Part shown: positions 22,603-34,678 of the stretch, in pieces | Numbering within the stretch: position 1 is the stretch's first letter | Layout: the number at the start of each line of letters is the position of its first letter | Source of the DNA: Trifolium pratense | Lineage: Eukaryota; Streptophyta; Magnoliopsida; Fabales; Fabaceae | NCBI RefSeq assembly: GCF_020283565.1 | Contig: NC_060060.1 | Location: forward strand, 1,922,001-1,986,000 | DNA: 64,000 nucleotides | Direction of reading: 5' to 3' | The notes under the pieces: model-generated | Database searches by the model: none | Told to the model about the DNA's origin: nothing | What the model saw: only the letters and a program-made list of their open reading frames with translations | Position numbers and translations under genes: made by a program

Positions 22603-25600
22603 TTATAAAAAAAATGGGATTGTCAAATTAGCAGCTCGTTCTTTGCTCTGAGCAATTTCTTTTAAACTGGTCCAAGATTTTTTTCTTCTTTTGCTCGATT
22701 TGCTCTGAGTATTTGCTACTTCTACTTTTGCAGACATGCTTGGAGTTTCAAATGCGTTCTTGGATGTAGAACTACTTCTACTTCTCTTCTTTCCTTCTAA
22801 CAATGTTGGTGTGCTTGTACTTGGTGTAGTATCTGGACCAACCATACGGGTGACGTTCTTAACTACATCTTCTGGACCAACCGAATGAATTTCACCAGCT
22901 TCGTCTTTGCTTACAATGTGTTTTTCTAATTTTGAAGATTCGCATACAATTGGTTTTGTAGCAGGTGTTGATTCTAAGGAAGGCTTATCTTTTATCGGGC
23001 ATATCTTTTTTAAATGTCCCTTAGGAGTACCTCTCTTGAGATTTTGATGTGAACAGAAATGGCATTTGTACACTACATTGTTTTGGGCGATGCTTCCATA
23101 CTTCTTGTTCCTATGCTTGGCCTTTGATCTATTCTTCTCAATTCGTACAGTTGAATTAAAACCAGGATGAAGAATAGTTTCACACCTGCAGAAAGATCAA
23201 AGAACGATAAACATATTTCATGAATCTTACGAAATTTGCAAGTATGAAATAATTATAGAGAACCAAAAACTATCATATGATAAAAATATACAAACAAATC
23301 AACAAATGTTAGTAACAGAATTAAAAACATTTTTAAGCTATTAGAATTGTCAGTGTATTTCCGAATTGCGAATTGAATCTTACTACGAATCATAACATAC
23401 ATGATCCATAAAAACCTAATAAAGCTAATAAAGTCTACTGATAAATCAAGTCAACAACAATCTAAGCATTCTCCCACTAGGTTCCTACAGCCTACATGAA
23501 CTACTGTGTCATAATGTCCTGTGTAATAAATCAAATCTACTGATAGACATTTTAATCAAAACCTTTGTGAAGGGTTTGATCTATAACGTTTTTGGTATTT
23601 ATCTAACTCTTATCTATTGGACTATTTCCCATTCAGATGTACCCTCCTAACCAATGCTTCTACAACTGCAATGCACAAACCAACTAAAACCACTAACCAT
23701 CTTTTCTAAAAGCAAAGGTACCCACTAATGATTTCATTTTTAATTCTTTCAAACAGAGTAATCCTTTCATGAGTATGAGTAGTACACTATGCAGCACGAA
23801 CACAGGCATTGACACTGACGTCGACATCGATAATAATTTGAAAAAATTGACATAATTCAATGTAACCCTAAGGGTCGGTGTCGAGCCGGACACCGACGCG
23901 TGTCTGTCACCGGAACACGCCTAATCTGAGGAGTGTCCGTGCTTCATAGGTAGTACACAAGGTCAAACTGCTATTATTGTCATCACTTGTCCGCCACAGT
24001 AACAACAAAGCTTCACTAGTCCTAGTTCTACATTAGAACGAGTCACGGTGACCTAGTACACTTGATCCATAAAAATAAATATATATGATATTTTTGAGTA
24101 AAAATAAGTGATATACACAAAAACATAAGTTAATATATCATATACAAACGTGAAAATAAAAAATAACAAAAGAAAAGTGTATGACTACACAAAGTTCATA
24201 GGCAAATTCTGATACATCAGAATGAATTGTTATTCACGTCTAAAATAGTTACACAAAGAGAGAGAGCCATATTTTATTTTGTTTTGAAAACGGAAAAATT
24301 AACTAAAATCTTGAAACTGATCACAAGACGTTCCCGGATCAGCGAAAGAAATTACACTCCTGCATTAACAGGTATAAATAGGATACTGACAGTGACAACA
24401 GAACAGATCAACACCAAAAACAAACCCCTACCAACACAAACAATTACAAACCTCTCTAGAAAGCATGCCTCCTACTCGCTAAAACAACAATCATCACCAC
24501 TCTATATTGGCCTTATCTAACCGCCAGAACAAAAAACTTCAGAGCCATGCAAGAAGTACCACACACAAGAATCAAGTCTTTCCCAAAAATACACAAAAGA
24601 ACCTCATAACTAGATCCTGTCATAAATAGCAGTACCATGAAAAATAACCTGCCACTAGTCCTTCAACAACTCCATCATACTTGGAGCAAGAAGTGTAGGC
24701 CCCTCTAGTGCACACAACTTGAATGTATCATAAGATATGGATAACCATCGAGCTATCACAAACATACTCTTCGATTCTACCGAAACAAGTTAACAAATGA
24801 TTCAACAATACATGTATCAAGATTCGTATCAACTGGTTCAATTTTGTTTCAAATCGACATAAAACTCGGCATGTATCTTAAGCTACCTATAACCATGGAG
24901 CTGTCTCACATACATGATGCATGCCATTTGATTGATTCCACCATATTAAATTGTTAAAAAAAGAATCAACAATATACCACATAAATGCTAATTCTAACAC
25001 TTCAAAACATATGGCAAGTAAGCGAAACAAATATATAACACCAACACTTCGAGTAGAAAACGCGTGTTCAGTGCACCATACAACACGAACACATGTTACA
25101 TTTCAATTACTTTTTTTTTTGGAATACAAGAGGGCCGAAGCCCAGGAAAGCAAGAACTACCGCACAACCAGACGCGGAGTTGAGTGACCAACAAGGTCTG
25201 CTAAGAAAACTGAACTAATCTGAGCAGGACAATGCTCGTATAAAATCAAAGTAATACCACCATCACATGCCATGCTAGCTAATGCATCAGCACAAGCATT
25301 AATTCTCTGTAAAAAACACCAACCTACTGCTCTTCCACCATGTTGAGCTTGTAAATTAGAGACGACCCCCAAGGAATCAACGTGAAGCTCAACCTGACGG
25401 AAACCACGAGCCCTTGCTATTTGTAACGCTTCCAACACTCCCCAAAGCTCCACTACATAAGCACTGCAAACTCCTACACCTTTGGTAAAACCACAAATCC
25501 AAGATCCATCCTCTCCTCTGATCATTCCTCCACACCCGGCCACTTCGTCACCTTTCGAAGCACCATCCGTATTAATTCTAACCCATCCCGGCTCCGGAGG

Positions 25601-26200
25601 CAACCAACGAACATTAGTCACAACTCTCTCTACCAAATTCACAGTTGATTGCACACTAGAATGCATTTGATAGAGTTGAGTTCTCCTATGAATTTCTATC
25701 CAAGGATGTAACGGCATGATAAAACTTTCATCATGAATTAATTTATTCCTCCAAGTCCACAGTGTTCTATCTAGTGTGTCTAAGTGTTCTATCTAGTATG
25801 TCTATGTCACTACTCACTACTACTAACTAATCAAACTTAATAATAAAATTGAAACACACACAAGTATAACTAAGCATAGAGAAACCAAAAAAAAAAAAAA
25901 AAAACTGAAACTTAAAAAGACAAACCTTTGGCAAGTGATTAAAGAAGGATCCGGCGGTACACCGGCGGCCTCCGAAACGGTGGCCAAATGCTGACCATAG
26001 AAAGCACTCAAAGACGGTATGTGAGGTTCAGTTGTGGCCCAAACCGCAAGCTTTTTCAAATGATCAATTCTCAAATGTGATTTTGTGTTAACAATTGGTT
26101 TGGTTTTCAATTTTCCGGTTGCTTCTTCTCTCAAAGTAATCGGATTTTGAAATTTTGATTCCGAGTTTGGATGTTTTTTCGCTCCTCCTTTCTTCCCCAT
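22603..26200 (-). CDS. RNase P/MRP-type Rpr2/Rpp21/SNM1-like zinc protein
   Basis: Two minus-strand exons, 26200-25926 and 23185-22603, join in frame (CAAAG|GT ... GCAG|G) to 285 aa ending at TAA 22605-22603. The start MGKKGGAKKH at 26200 is chosen because the upstream in-frame extension to 26413 lacks conserved-looking sequence. The domain is the Rpr2/Rpp21/SNM1 fold. Helical residues ~47-88 (LRIDHLKKLAVWATT) are followed by CQRC spanning the splice site, then ETILHPGFNSTVRI, a basic stretch and CHFC, giving the C-x2-C ... C-x2-C zinc site. In yeast and animals these proteins are subunits of RNase P or RNase MRP, which process tRNA and rRNA precursors in the nucleus; the same role here is inferred. 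The ~130-residue C-terminal tail is basic and Ser-rich (KKRSRSSSTS, SKSSKRRKKSW), probably nuclear targeting. The 2.74-kb intron contains a LINE fragment. Confidence 0.85.
23790..23955. repeat. Dispersed repeat (GTCGGTGTCG / GGAGTGTCCGTG family) in an intron
   Basis: The block runs from GACACTGACGTCGACATCGA to GAGGAGTGTCCGTGCTTCATAG. A relative with the same order of words occurs at 62548-62660, ending GAGGAGTGTCCGTGATTCATAG. It lies inside the intron of the Rpr2-like gene. The repeat is GC-richer than its surroundings. Confidence 0.6.
25111..25800 (-). mobile_element. 5'-truncated LINE with RNase H domain and poly-A end
   Basis: On the minus strand the frame reads LWTWRNKLIHDESFIMPLHPWIEIHRRTQL-, then an RNase H domain: WVRINTDGASKGDE, AGCGGMIRGEDGSWICGF, YVVELWGVLEAL, VELHVDSLGVVSNL and NACADALASMACDGG. 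These are the D-E-D catalytic blocks of the plant LINE RNase H tail. Part of the domain before NACADALA is missing, so the copy is defective. The 3' end has the common plant LINE ending GGGCTTCGGCCCTCTTGTAT followed by a 10-base A tract (T's at 25111-25120). The 5' end is truncated near 25800, where a ~21-bp tandem duplication (GTGTTCTATCTAGT) lies. The element sits in the intron of the Rpr2-like gene in the same orientation. Confidence 0.75.
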
Positions 26201-26509
26201 GGATACAGAAATTAGTCGATCCTTTGAATTGGTTCGATTTTCAATTTGAGAGAATGTGGAGAAGTTGAAATATTGTTGGTAGAGATGAAAACTGCCGTGA
26301 GTATCGGCTGTTGGACGGTGTGAGGTCGAGATACGGCGATGGAGTGACCGGAGTTTTGGGATGTTGAAGAAGGCGACAACACGGCGAGATGTTGGAGATG
26401 GATGATAACGCAAAAACCCTTTGTTTTTGGTTAAAACCTTTCTTTCTTTTTTTTTTTTTTGTGAAAACTCTTACTGATGGGTGGCTATAGAGCCCATTTA
26501 TATCATTGA

Positions 26510-26960
26510 GAATTACTTTTTCCCATCTACTGGTTTCAGAGGCACCCTACCAAATTACGTCCGCTACTTAAATAGCGGATTCTACGTAAGAGGGTGTTTA
26601 TTTTCTCAAAAATCTCATTTTTATAACATCCGCTAATTAAGTAGAGATGTTATAAAAATGAAATTTTTTCATGTTAGGAGGTGTTTTGTTGCTCGAATGG
26701 GTAAATTTTTTTTTTTTTTTTGTGTCCGCTAGTTAAGTAGAGAAAGAGTAAAATGGAAAAATTAATTCTCTATATCATTAATATTTGGACAGTAAAAAAA
26801 AGGAGTTACTTTTGCCGCCCTACCATTTTTCTCAAATATTGTCCGCTACTTAGGTAGTGGACAACATTTTTTCCTAAAATTTTTCATTTTATAACATCCG
26901 TCTATTTAAGTAGCGGATGACTAAACATAGGGCGTGAGAAACACCGACAAAAGTAACTCC
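26510..26960. repeat. Cluster of five near-palindromes TCCGCTACTTAARTAGCGGA
   Basis: The palindrome occurs at about 26560-26579 and again, diverged or half-size, near 26630, 26724, 26840 and 26895. The spacer sequences also recur (TTTTTATAACATCCGCT; GAGTTACTTTTGCCGCCC against AAAAGTAACTCC). The block lies just upstream of the Rpr2-like gene and looks like a compound foldback transposon. Its boundaries are not clear. Confidence 0.55.
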
Positions 26961-27002
26961 CGAAAAAAAATACTATTGAGAGCTATCTTTCGATAAAATT
27001 TA

Positions 27003-27223
27003 GGCTTAATTAGTCTATTGGTCCCTTAAAGACATTTTAGGTTTCACAATGGTCCCTTAAAGAAAAAAATATCCGGATTGGTCCCTTAAAGAAAAAAGGC
27101 CCGGATTGGTCCTTAAAGACATATATGTTTGCCATATTGGTCCCTTCCGTTAAATTTTAACTCAAAATATAACAAAAAAATTCCAATAGTTAAAATTTTA
27201 AAAATTAATAGACTAACTAAGCC
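27003..27223. mobile_element. Mini Mutator-like element (221 bp) with 9-bp target duplication
   Basis: The left end GGCTTAATTAGTCTATTGGT and right end AATAGACTAACTAAGCC are inverted copies. The flanking 9-mers are identical: TAAAATTTA at 27(-9)..27002, i.e. 26994-27002, and at 27224-27232. The interior has several GGTCCCTTAAAGA-type tandem words and no coding capacity. The right end plus flank is repeated at 28141-28170, on the far side of the adjacent Helitron. Confidence 0.8.
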
Positions 27224-27252
27224 TAAAATTTATAGTAACATAATTTTAAAAA

Positions 27253-28141
27253 CTAGAACATCGACCCGTACTGCACGGGTCTGATTAGTCGTAAGATATA
27301 TAATGATTAAATAAGATGCGATAATTTTGATAATGTAAGATATATGAAAAAAGTTGAGTAACATTAAACGATAGTTCAACAATAATTTTGGATAAATATT
27401 CATACAAAGAAAATTATGTTATATTACGGAAGACTTCCTTATAGACCACATTCGAATTCTTAGTCGTATCTTCACTGTTATCATCGATGATCAATATTTT
27501 TAATCCTTTTCAAGAAGTAACTCTTGAAATTGCAACATACAACTGACCATGTGAAAACACCGGCGACGAAAGATATATCCCAACATGCTTTAAAGATTGT
27601 CTCTGACTCTTATTAATAGTCATCGCAAAAGAAATCATTATAAGAAATTGTCTCTGTTGAAATTTAAAAGGAATTCTCACGTCAGATGATCAATATTAAT
27701 TAGTGACATGACTATGGTTGTGTTTTGTTGTATTGCAAAAAAAAATTGATTTAGCAGAATTGAGTTTGATAATAACTTTCCAAATTTCACATGATAATAT
27801 TATTCTCTAAATTTATGATCCGGTAGAAAAAAAATCATTGATCGGGAAAGACATAAAAATATTTCGTGGTGAATAATATAATCAACAATAATTTTGATAT
27901 GATATACTTTTAAAATTGATGGTGCTTATCAATTATTGCAGATAATTTTAATCACAATTGGTATGCTTGCCATAGTGGTTGGAAATATTGCCTTGCATTG
28001 AAGGGTTGCGGGTTTGAATCCTAATCAAGACAAAATTGTATTATTTTTTAATAAAAATTGCAAGATAAAATGGAGGGAAAACAGGAAAAACAAATTAGGG
28101 TTTAGAGTTTGCTTGTGTATACAAGCTTATAATATAAAAGA
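27253..28141 (-). mobile_element. Degenerate Helitron with both ends
   Basis: Read on the minus strand, the element starts TCTTTTATATTATAAGC at 28141 and ends with a hairpin (ACCCGTGCAGTACGGGT) followed by GATGTTCTAG at 27253. It lies between an A and a T. TC start, hairpin, CTAG end and insertion into AT are the defining features of Helitrons. It contains a relic of the RepHel helicase in the matching orientation. The short flank ATTAATAGACTAACTAAGCC occurs on both sides, suggesting a small tandem duplication predated the insertion. Confidence 0.75.
27470..27675 (-). pseudogene. C-terminal helicase motif of a Helitron RepHel protein
   Basis: The minus-strand frame reads [20 protein letters not shown], then [20 protein letters not shown], then [14 protein letters not shown] and, after an in-frame TGA, KGLKILI. 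This is the end of the Pif1-like helicase of plant Helitrons. The normal NKSQGQSL glycine is Arg here, and the TGA sits where Arg or Gly usually occurs. With no upstream helicase or Rep domain in the 0.9-kb element, it is a relic. Confidence 0.75.
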
Positions 28142-29684
28142 TTAATAGACTAACTAAGCCTAAAATTTATAGTACCATAGAACATTTCCAAGTAGATGGT
28201 GGGGATATGGAGAAAATTCTGATCAATTTGGAGGAGAGGTGGGAGGACGAAGAGCAACCTACTAATATTTGAAAGCTACTAGTTGTACCCTAGTTTTCTT
28301 AAAATTCACACCCACTTGAATTATAAATCCAACGTCTGAATCGGACTAAATTTATCCTTATCCTTATAGTAGTTCTGAATAGGGGTAGTTTTTAAGAATC
28401 CTAGAAGGTAGAAAAAGAAGCTTCCTATATCTAACCAGACCTAGAAGGCTAGAACCAATTATGGAGAAATAGTTGTATAAATAACTCAAGTAATAATCAC
28501 AAATAACACTCTTTTTTTCATTTTTTTTTTGAAATTCACAATAACACTCTCTTTGTAACATTCTATTTTGTCGATTTCACTGTCCTTTTAAAAATGAATT
28601 CCACATAAAGAGGACCAACTAAATTTCACTCAATAAGGAAAATAGCCTTGGAAATAATTTTATTGTAAATGCCATTTTGACTCAAAAAACGTGAATGTTG
28701 TTAATACTTTTTATATTTGTATTGTGTTAGTTAATTGACTATGTAATCGTATTGCAACAATGAGAAATTGTGCTTCGAAACATTTTCTCCTGCCACTGGA
28801 GATCTAAATGTGCTCGCTTTCACGACAAACACTCGTACTGAGTAGTTAGAAAATTCTGAAATCAAACAAATCAAAAGGTTGGTGAAGTAGATGTATCGTG
28901 CGCACAGGAGAAAAATCAAAAATTTCATCCCGAATTCAAGCATTTCGTCCAACTTTTTTGAGCATGTAGAGTCTCCTCTTTCTAACTTATTTATTACAAG
29001 CTTATGTCACACATTAGTTAGCATCTAGGTCTTGTAAACTTTGATACCCCCAATTGCAATACTGTCAGTTTTGTGTTTTTAAACTTCTTATTGCTTGTTT
29101 GGATGTGTTTCCTTAATGTTTGTCACGTCTCAATGCTTTGTGGCCGTGGCTTTCTAAGCTACAAATGCAATAGTTTCTGCAATTTAGTGCCTTTCTTGCG
29201 CCGTTCAACAAAAATAAGAGAAACACAGTGTGATTGTGAAATGAATCAATGAAGAAACACATTAGCATACCTACACACTTCAATGAAGAAAACTAAACAC
29301 ATTGTCAAATGAATCTAGGGTTTTTTTTTTTTTTTGAAATTCCATTTTAGTTTCTCAATTAAAATAAAACCAATTCATTTTTCTAATTATACAAAGTTAA
29401 CTAACAAAATTTTCCAATGTCACAACCTGTACTAAAAAATATAATCTTAACGCCCATATCAATTATCGAAGAGAGTAATATTTAGGCGATACTTATCGAA
29501 GAGAGAAACCATATGTTACTATGTTAGAGTCACTAATTGATGACATAAATCATACATACCTATTGTTCTTCGGTCTCCACTATTCTTTCGAAACCATTCA
29601 TATATAATTTTTTCCAAGAAAAACTAAAGAAAAATATTCTGAACTAAAAGTAACTAGAATATATATAAATAAAATGATACAAAA
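28142..29684. other. Intergenic DNA without a recognisable gene
   Basis: AT-rich sequence. Minus-strand open frames at 28364-28561 and 28731-28952 have no recognisable domain. Confidence 0.5.
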
Positions 29685-29853
29685 CTAACATATTGTTAAC
29701 ATAAGTCGTGCACAAAATGGATCATGTGCAAACTTCATAACAGAAGAATGATCAGCACACAATTCCGGACCTTTAACCTTCATCCCCGCTCTCCCCTCTC
29801 CTTCTGGAGATGAACAACTCACGAGCACCACAAAGAAATCTAAGAACACCAAC

Positions 29854-31481
29854 CTACTGTTGTTTCTTGAGAGGCTGTGACGATTGTTGAGCATCTCCAG
29901 TAGACTGGTTTATACTAGCTTTGGCCTCAGCAAGAAATCTGGGATCAGGCTCGTGTTTATCTGCTGGTTCTCTCATTGCCAAATATATGTAAAATGCAAT
30001 GACGATGTTAACAGATATGACAGCTAGAAAGCCGCTCACTAGGGTCATAGAGTAAGGGGACAAGTTGGATACTCCTGTAACAGAAAAGGAAAACGTTAAG
30101 GAAGTTTCAAAATGTCCATCCGTTTGTATTCTGAGAATGATGAATGAGATCCGTTATACCCAGGCAGACAAAAGAAGCCCGCAATAAACAAGACAAAGAG
30201 GAACTCAAAACTTGGAGATCATTTAGATGTCATTCCAGAAAGAAAAGAGAACATAGATTAAAAGGATCAATAATTTGCCTAAAGACTTGAGCATCATTTT
30301 GAACCACCGACTTAAAGCAGTGATTGCAAAAGCACAGATAAAGTGACAAACTACTATTTTAAAATGTGTGTAATGATTGTTTTATAAAAAAAATAATGTT
30401 TGTAATGACTGCAATAAATTTCTTTGGCGCCTTAATATTTGAGGTCAGACATTAATGGCATATCCAGGTTCATATTCATTGTCATCTGTCATGTGAAAAT
30501 AACAGCAAACACGTGAAAAAATTAAAGAAACATCAATTATCTTATTTGGCATATGACAAAAACAACAAAAGTTTCGGGTTAAAATGGGGTGTGAATGGCA
30601 TACTAGGTCAACTAAATACTACATGTAAGGATGCGTGAAAAGTGAAAACAAATCCATTGTTTCTTGAGTGATTCTATGTCAATAAATCAGAAAGGAAAAT
30701 TACACAAAAAAGAGATCAGCACCAATCAAACGAGCATAGCAACAACCATTACCAAATAATTAATTGACACATAATGCTAAAAATCAACTCCAATGTGCAA
30801 AATCAACTACATATTAGAAATTTAGTCCAAAAAAAAAACCGTTAGAAATTACTTCTTGAGACCACGGGTAAGGGATTTGTGTGATTGGTGTAATTTCATT
30901 GTATATTGTAATGATCGAATGACAAACTATAGCATGATTAACTCCATCAGAAGTACTAGTAAATTACCTTCCTTTCTAATAGTTTATACAATATACATAT
31001 CGGGGCCAAACATCCATTTCCTAGAGGCATGATACATATGTATTCAGGTCAATTTTTTACGATGGTTTGAAAAAACATTCTAAGTTAGTCAGCGTTAACG
31101 AAATAATAACTTTTTCACCAGTTGTCAATACCAATGTTCCCATTCGGTTTTGGTAATTTTAATAGTAAGATATCATCTCTTCAGCAAGGAAACAGAAAAA
31201 CAATCAACGCTTGATACAGTATAAGACATTTTGACGCATATCTTTCCGCTTAAAGGAGCTTCACTAGGTCTTGTCTTCCGATCAAGTTAGCAGCGAGAAA
31301 ATATCAAGCACACAAATAAGAGTACAAGTCAACACCCACTTCAGGAAACACAAACCCACAGAAAGCATAGGTATTTCAGCATCTTACCAGGAAGCAAATT
31401 ATTGTTGAAAGCATATAATATTGCAATAGGAATTGCCCACATGAACAGTGACGCAACAAAAAACTTATGAACTACTCTCAT
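29854..31481 (-). CDS. VMA21-like V-ATPase assembly factor
   Basis: Two coding exons on the minus strand, 31481-31388 and 30074-29854, join in frame across CTG|GTAAG...ACAG to 104 aa. The start is MRVVHKFFVASLFM. The protein is a short two-helix membrane protein. Helix 1 is about residues 6-27 (FFVASLFMWAIPIAILYAF); a short loop NNNLLPGVSNLSPYS follows; helix 2 is about residues 44-66 (TLVSGFLAVISVNIVIAFYI). The cytosolic tail contains EPADKHEPDPRF. This layout and size match VMA21, the ER chaperone that assembles the V0 sector of the vacuolar H+-ATPase. The tail ends in ...SSQPLKKQQ, a Lys/Gln-rich end possibly serving as an ER-retrieval signal (inference). The coding part is preceded by a 5' leader exon far upstream. 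Confidence 0.85.
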
Positions 31482-31658
31482 CTTTACCTCCAAACCCTGA
31501 AAATAAATATAAAAAGATAAACGATTAAATAAATAATACAGAAACAGTAAAAATACACAAAAAGTAGTTTAAATTTACAATTATAACCAGATTAATTATG
31601 AGAGTAGCATTCTTAGCCTACATCAGTCCTATTATATAATGTTTTTACAAAGTTGTTA

Positions 31659-34600
31659 TGTCACGACCCAATCTCAGATCATGACCGGCGCACAGGCTAA
31701 CCCCAACTCATCATATAATCCAGCCCGTGCAAGCCTAATACACTAGCTGTAACCTATACACCTTTCTAAAATACTGAGCTATTGAAATTTAGAAGTGTCT
31801 CAAACTTTCATGACATCCCAAAATGAAAATTTAATTATCAAAAACTATATATAAACTATATTCTTCTTTGTACCACTCAAGAAATTAACAACTCTTATTC
31901 TTACCATTGCATCCTGCTAAAATCACAAACAATGACCACCATTCAAGATAGAGAGACCTACCACGGAATATAATATTAAGCCTTACTACTCTTAAAATTG
32001 CATTAAGGATCAAATAATATGTCTGTCTTCTAATAACAACCTGTTGAAAACTAATACCAAGGCTGTCTTCTAAATAATAACAACTTGCAAAAATCCAGCA
32101 ACTTACTAATAACAAATAGTTCATTACTTCTAGCATTTTCCAGCCAATACATAACAGCCCCAATATTCATTCTAATATTTTCTAACTCAAGAAATTACAA
32201 TTACAAGTTCTAGAGTTCTAATCCATAAATAGAGATGAATAAAATTCTAGGCTCTAACATCTTGTGATTAGAGTATTTATGTTACAAACTATGGTTCTAA
32301 CAGAAAATGAGTATTCAAATCCCTAAATTCTTTACATGAATTTCAACACTCCCATCATTCAACATAAAGTTATTCTAGGGTTCTAACTCTACCAAAACAA
32401 CCTAGTAAGAACTCACCTTTTTTTACATTTAATCCAACAAAAGCATCACTTCAAGCTATGAGGAAGGAAAACGAGATGAAATGGCAGTGGTAATAAATTT
32501 CGGTGCGGCAAAGGCGATTTCCGGTGCGGTGGTCGTCGGAGGAAGGTACTCCAATGATTAAATAAGTTTAGGGGTTTTGTTGAGGAGGAAGAGAAGAGTT
32601 TAATGGTGCTAATTTCATTGCTAAAGGATGCCAAAACTTTGTTTAGAGATGGCCGGAAGTTGGTTTGGCGGTGGGGTGCATTTGGGAAGATGAAAGAGGT
32701 TGGAACTTGGAAGCTATATCTTTCTTAGTTTTTAGAAAGTAGTCATGAAGTGAAAGTTGTGTGGGTGTGTGGTGGATTTAAATGGAACATCCACATGACC
32801 ATAAAAACAATTCATATGATAAAAAAAAGTGTGGCCCACATGTTATATGTGTATGGAGTAACAAAATAAGGGTATAAATATCAGGGTGTTACATTACTAC
32901 CCCTCTTATAAAACATTTGTCCTCGAAATTCTGCACTACTTTACAACCTGACCTTCCGCTGCGTACTCTAATCAACTAATACCTATAGTCATTTTAAGCT
33001 TTAACATCTTTCTCCCTAATCTCTACACAATATAGAGCACCCTTCCTCTGGAATCTCCATACACACTTTCATAGCTTAAACAACCAATTTCAATTTAAAC
33101 AACTTCAATGACTAATTCACAATTTTACATAAATATCACTTAGTTAATAATCATATAACATCCTTTTTGTCAAGCAATTCTTGTAAACATTGATTCTTTA
33201 TAAATGATTTCTCCTTCTAGTAGTTAACTCAATTTGTTTCCACAATCAAACTTGACTAAGTGATAACTTGTAACCTTAAAATAAACTTAAGTAATATCCT
33301 ATAAAAAAAATATATATCAAATTTCCTTGTGCTCCTGTTGTATACAACACCATGTTTTCATAACCTAAACCCTTAATTAAAAACAATACCTCTACATAAC
33401 CTACACAAACCAACCTCAAATGATCTAGTTATATAGTAGATGAGCCTCAGTAAATCCTAAAATTGTCAAAGAACCTCAAAACCATGAAAAGCAAATTACA
33501 AATTTAAATTCCTTGATTTCCACCTTATAGTTCCCAAATTCATGTTTCTAGATTCAATTTATGTATTCTCATTACTAGCACTAATATCAGATGAATCTCT
33601 CACTAAGACTTGTGCCAATACTAAAACATATACAATATTATCAACTCAGAGTCTTAAGAAAAAATGGATAAATCTCCTTCACAATTCTTTTCCTCATACT
33701 CTACTAAAGGAAAAATTATTTGACTAAAATGAACCAAGTACCTTGCTCACTTGCCACATAAATAAAATCATAAAAATCTCAAGACTATAGCTTTGCAGCC
33801 AATAATATATATTTCTTTTGCAAGTAAGTATTGCTTCTATGTTCGCCTAGACACACCCCAAAACTAGAAGGGATAATTGTAGCTAAACCATTTAAGATAT
33901 ACAATGCTGTCATTGCTAATTTGGTCTTTATTCAATGATATAAACATAAGCAGGCTCCAGGATCATAAATTTCTTAAGGTTAACTCCAACCAAATTATCC
34001 TATACACATCACACTTAACTCAATAGCTTACTTGCATACTTTCAAATGTATCCCAAGGTCTCTTATATCCTTAAATTATACTTGTACAACATTGCGTAAC
34101 TTTAAAAACTCTCAAATCTCAATTAAACATATGGAATAACTAGAATCCACATAAAATCATAAGGAAGTACAACACAGTCAAGGAGCTCCTATAGTATTCT
34201 TCCTGTTAATACATTCCCTAATGCATGTTTCCTCTCCTAAATCTGATGATAATTATAGTCATCATCATACATGATTTATATATTCATCGTCTCCCAGTTC
34301 ATATTTCAAACATAGATTCAATAACAGTTCTACATAACAAAGTCATCATAACAATACTCTATTAAATAACATAATCAAACTTTAGCTTTATAATCATTTT
34401 GATGCAACTATATTGCCCATAACCAACTAAGTCTAAATATACCCAACAGAAGCTTTAAGTTTCTAAGTTTTTTTTTCCACAACTCAATAAAATGCCTAAT
34501 GGCACCTGTTCATAACCAGGCTCTTATACCAACTTTGTCACGACCCAATCTCAGATCCTGACCGGCGCACAGGCTAACCCTAACTCATCATATATCCAAC

Positions 34601-34678
34601 CCGTGCAAGCCTAATACACTAGCTGTAACCTATACACCTTTCTAAAATACTGAGCTATTGAAATTTAGAAGTGTAGCA
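31659..34678 (-). mobile_element. Small non-autonomous LTR-type retroelement in the VMA21-like leader intron
   Basis: Two ~143-bp direct repeats, 31659-31802 and 34536-34678, share TGTCACGACCCAATCTCAGA, GACCGGCGCACAGGCTAACC and CTGAGCTATTGAAATTTAG, with only a few differences. On the minus strand, just inside the right copy, is TTGGTATAAGAGCCTGGTT (34514-34531 on the plus strand), a good match to the tRNA-Met primer binding site of plant LTR elements. That makes the right copy the 5' LTR. The phrase ACTACCCCTCTTATAAAACA (about 32895) is typical of plant Ty3-type elements. The internal 2.7 kb has no gag or pol that I can read. No clear 5-bp target duplication was found, so one outer end may be truncated. 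Confidence 0.6.

Noticed and set aside
27957..28025. tRNA-like sequence with a good B box (GCGGGTTTGAATCC)
   Set aside because: No acceptor stem or proper cloverleaf could be paired; it lies inside a Helitron and is more likely a SINE or captured tRNA remnant.
29685..29894. Minus-strand open frame overlapping the VMA21-like stop
   Set aside because: Different frame in the 3' untranslated region of that gene; no domain.
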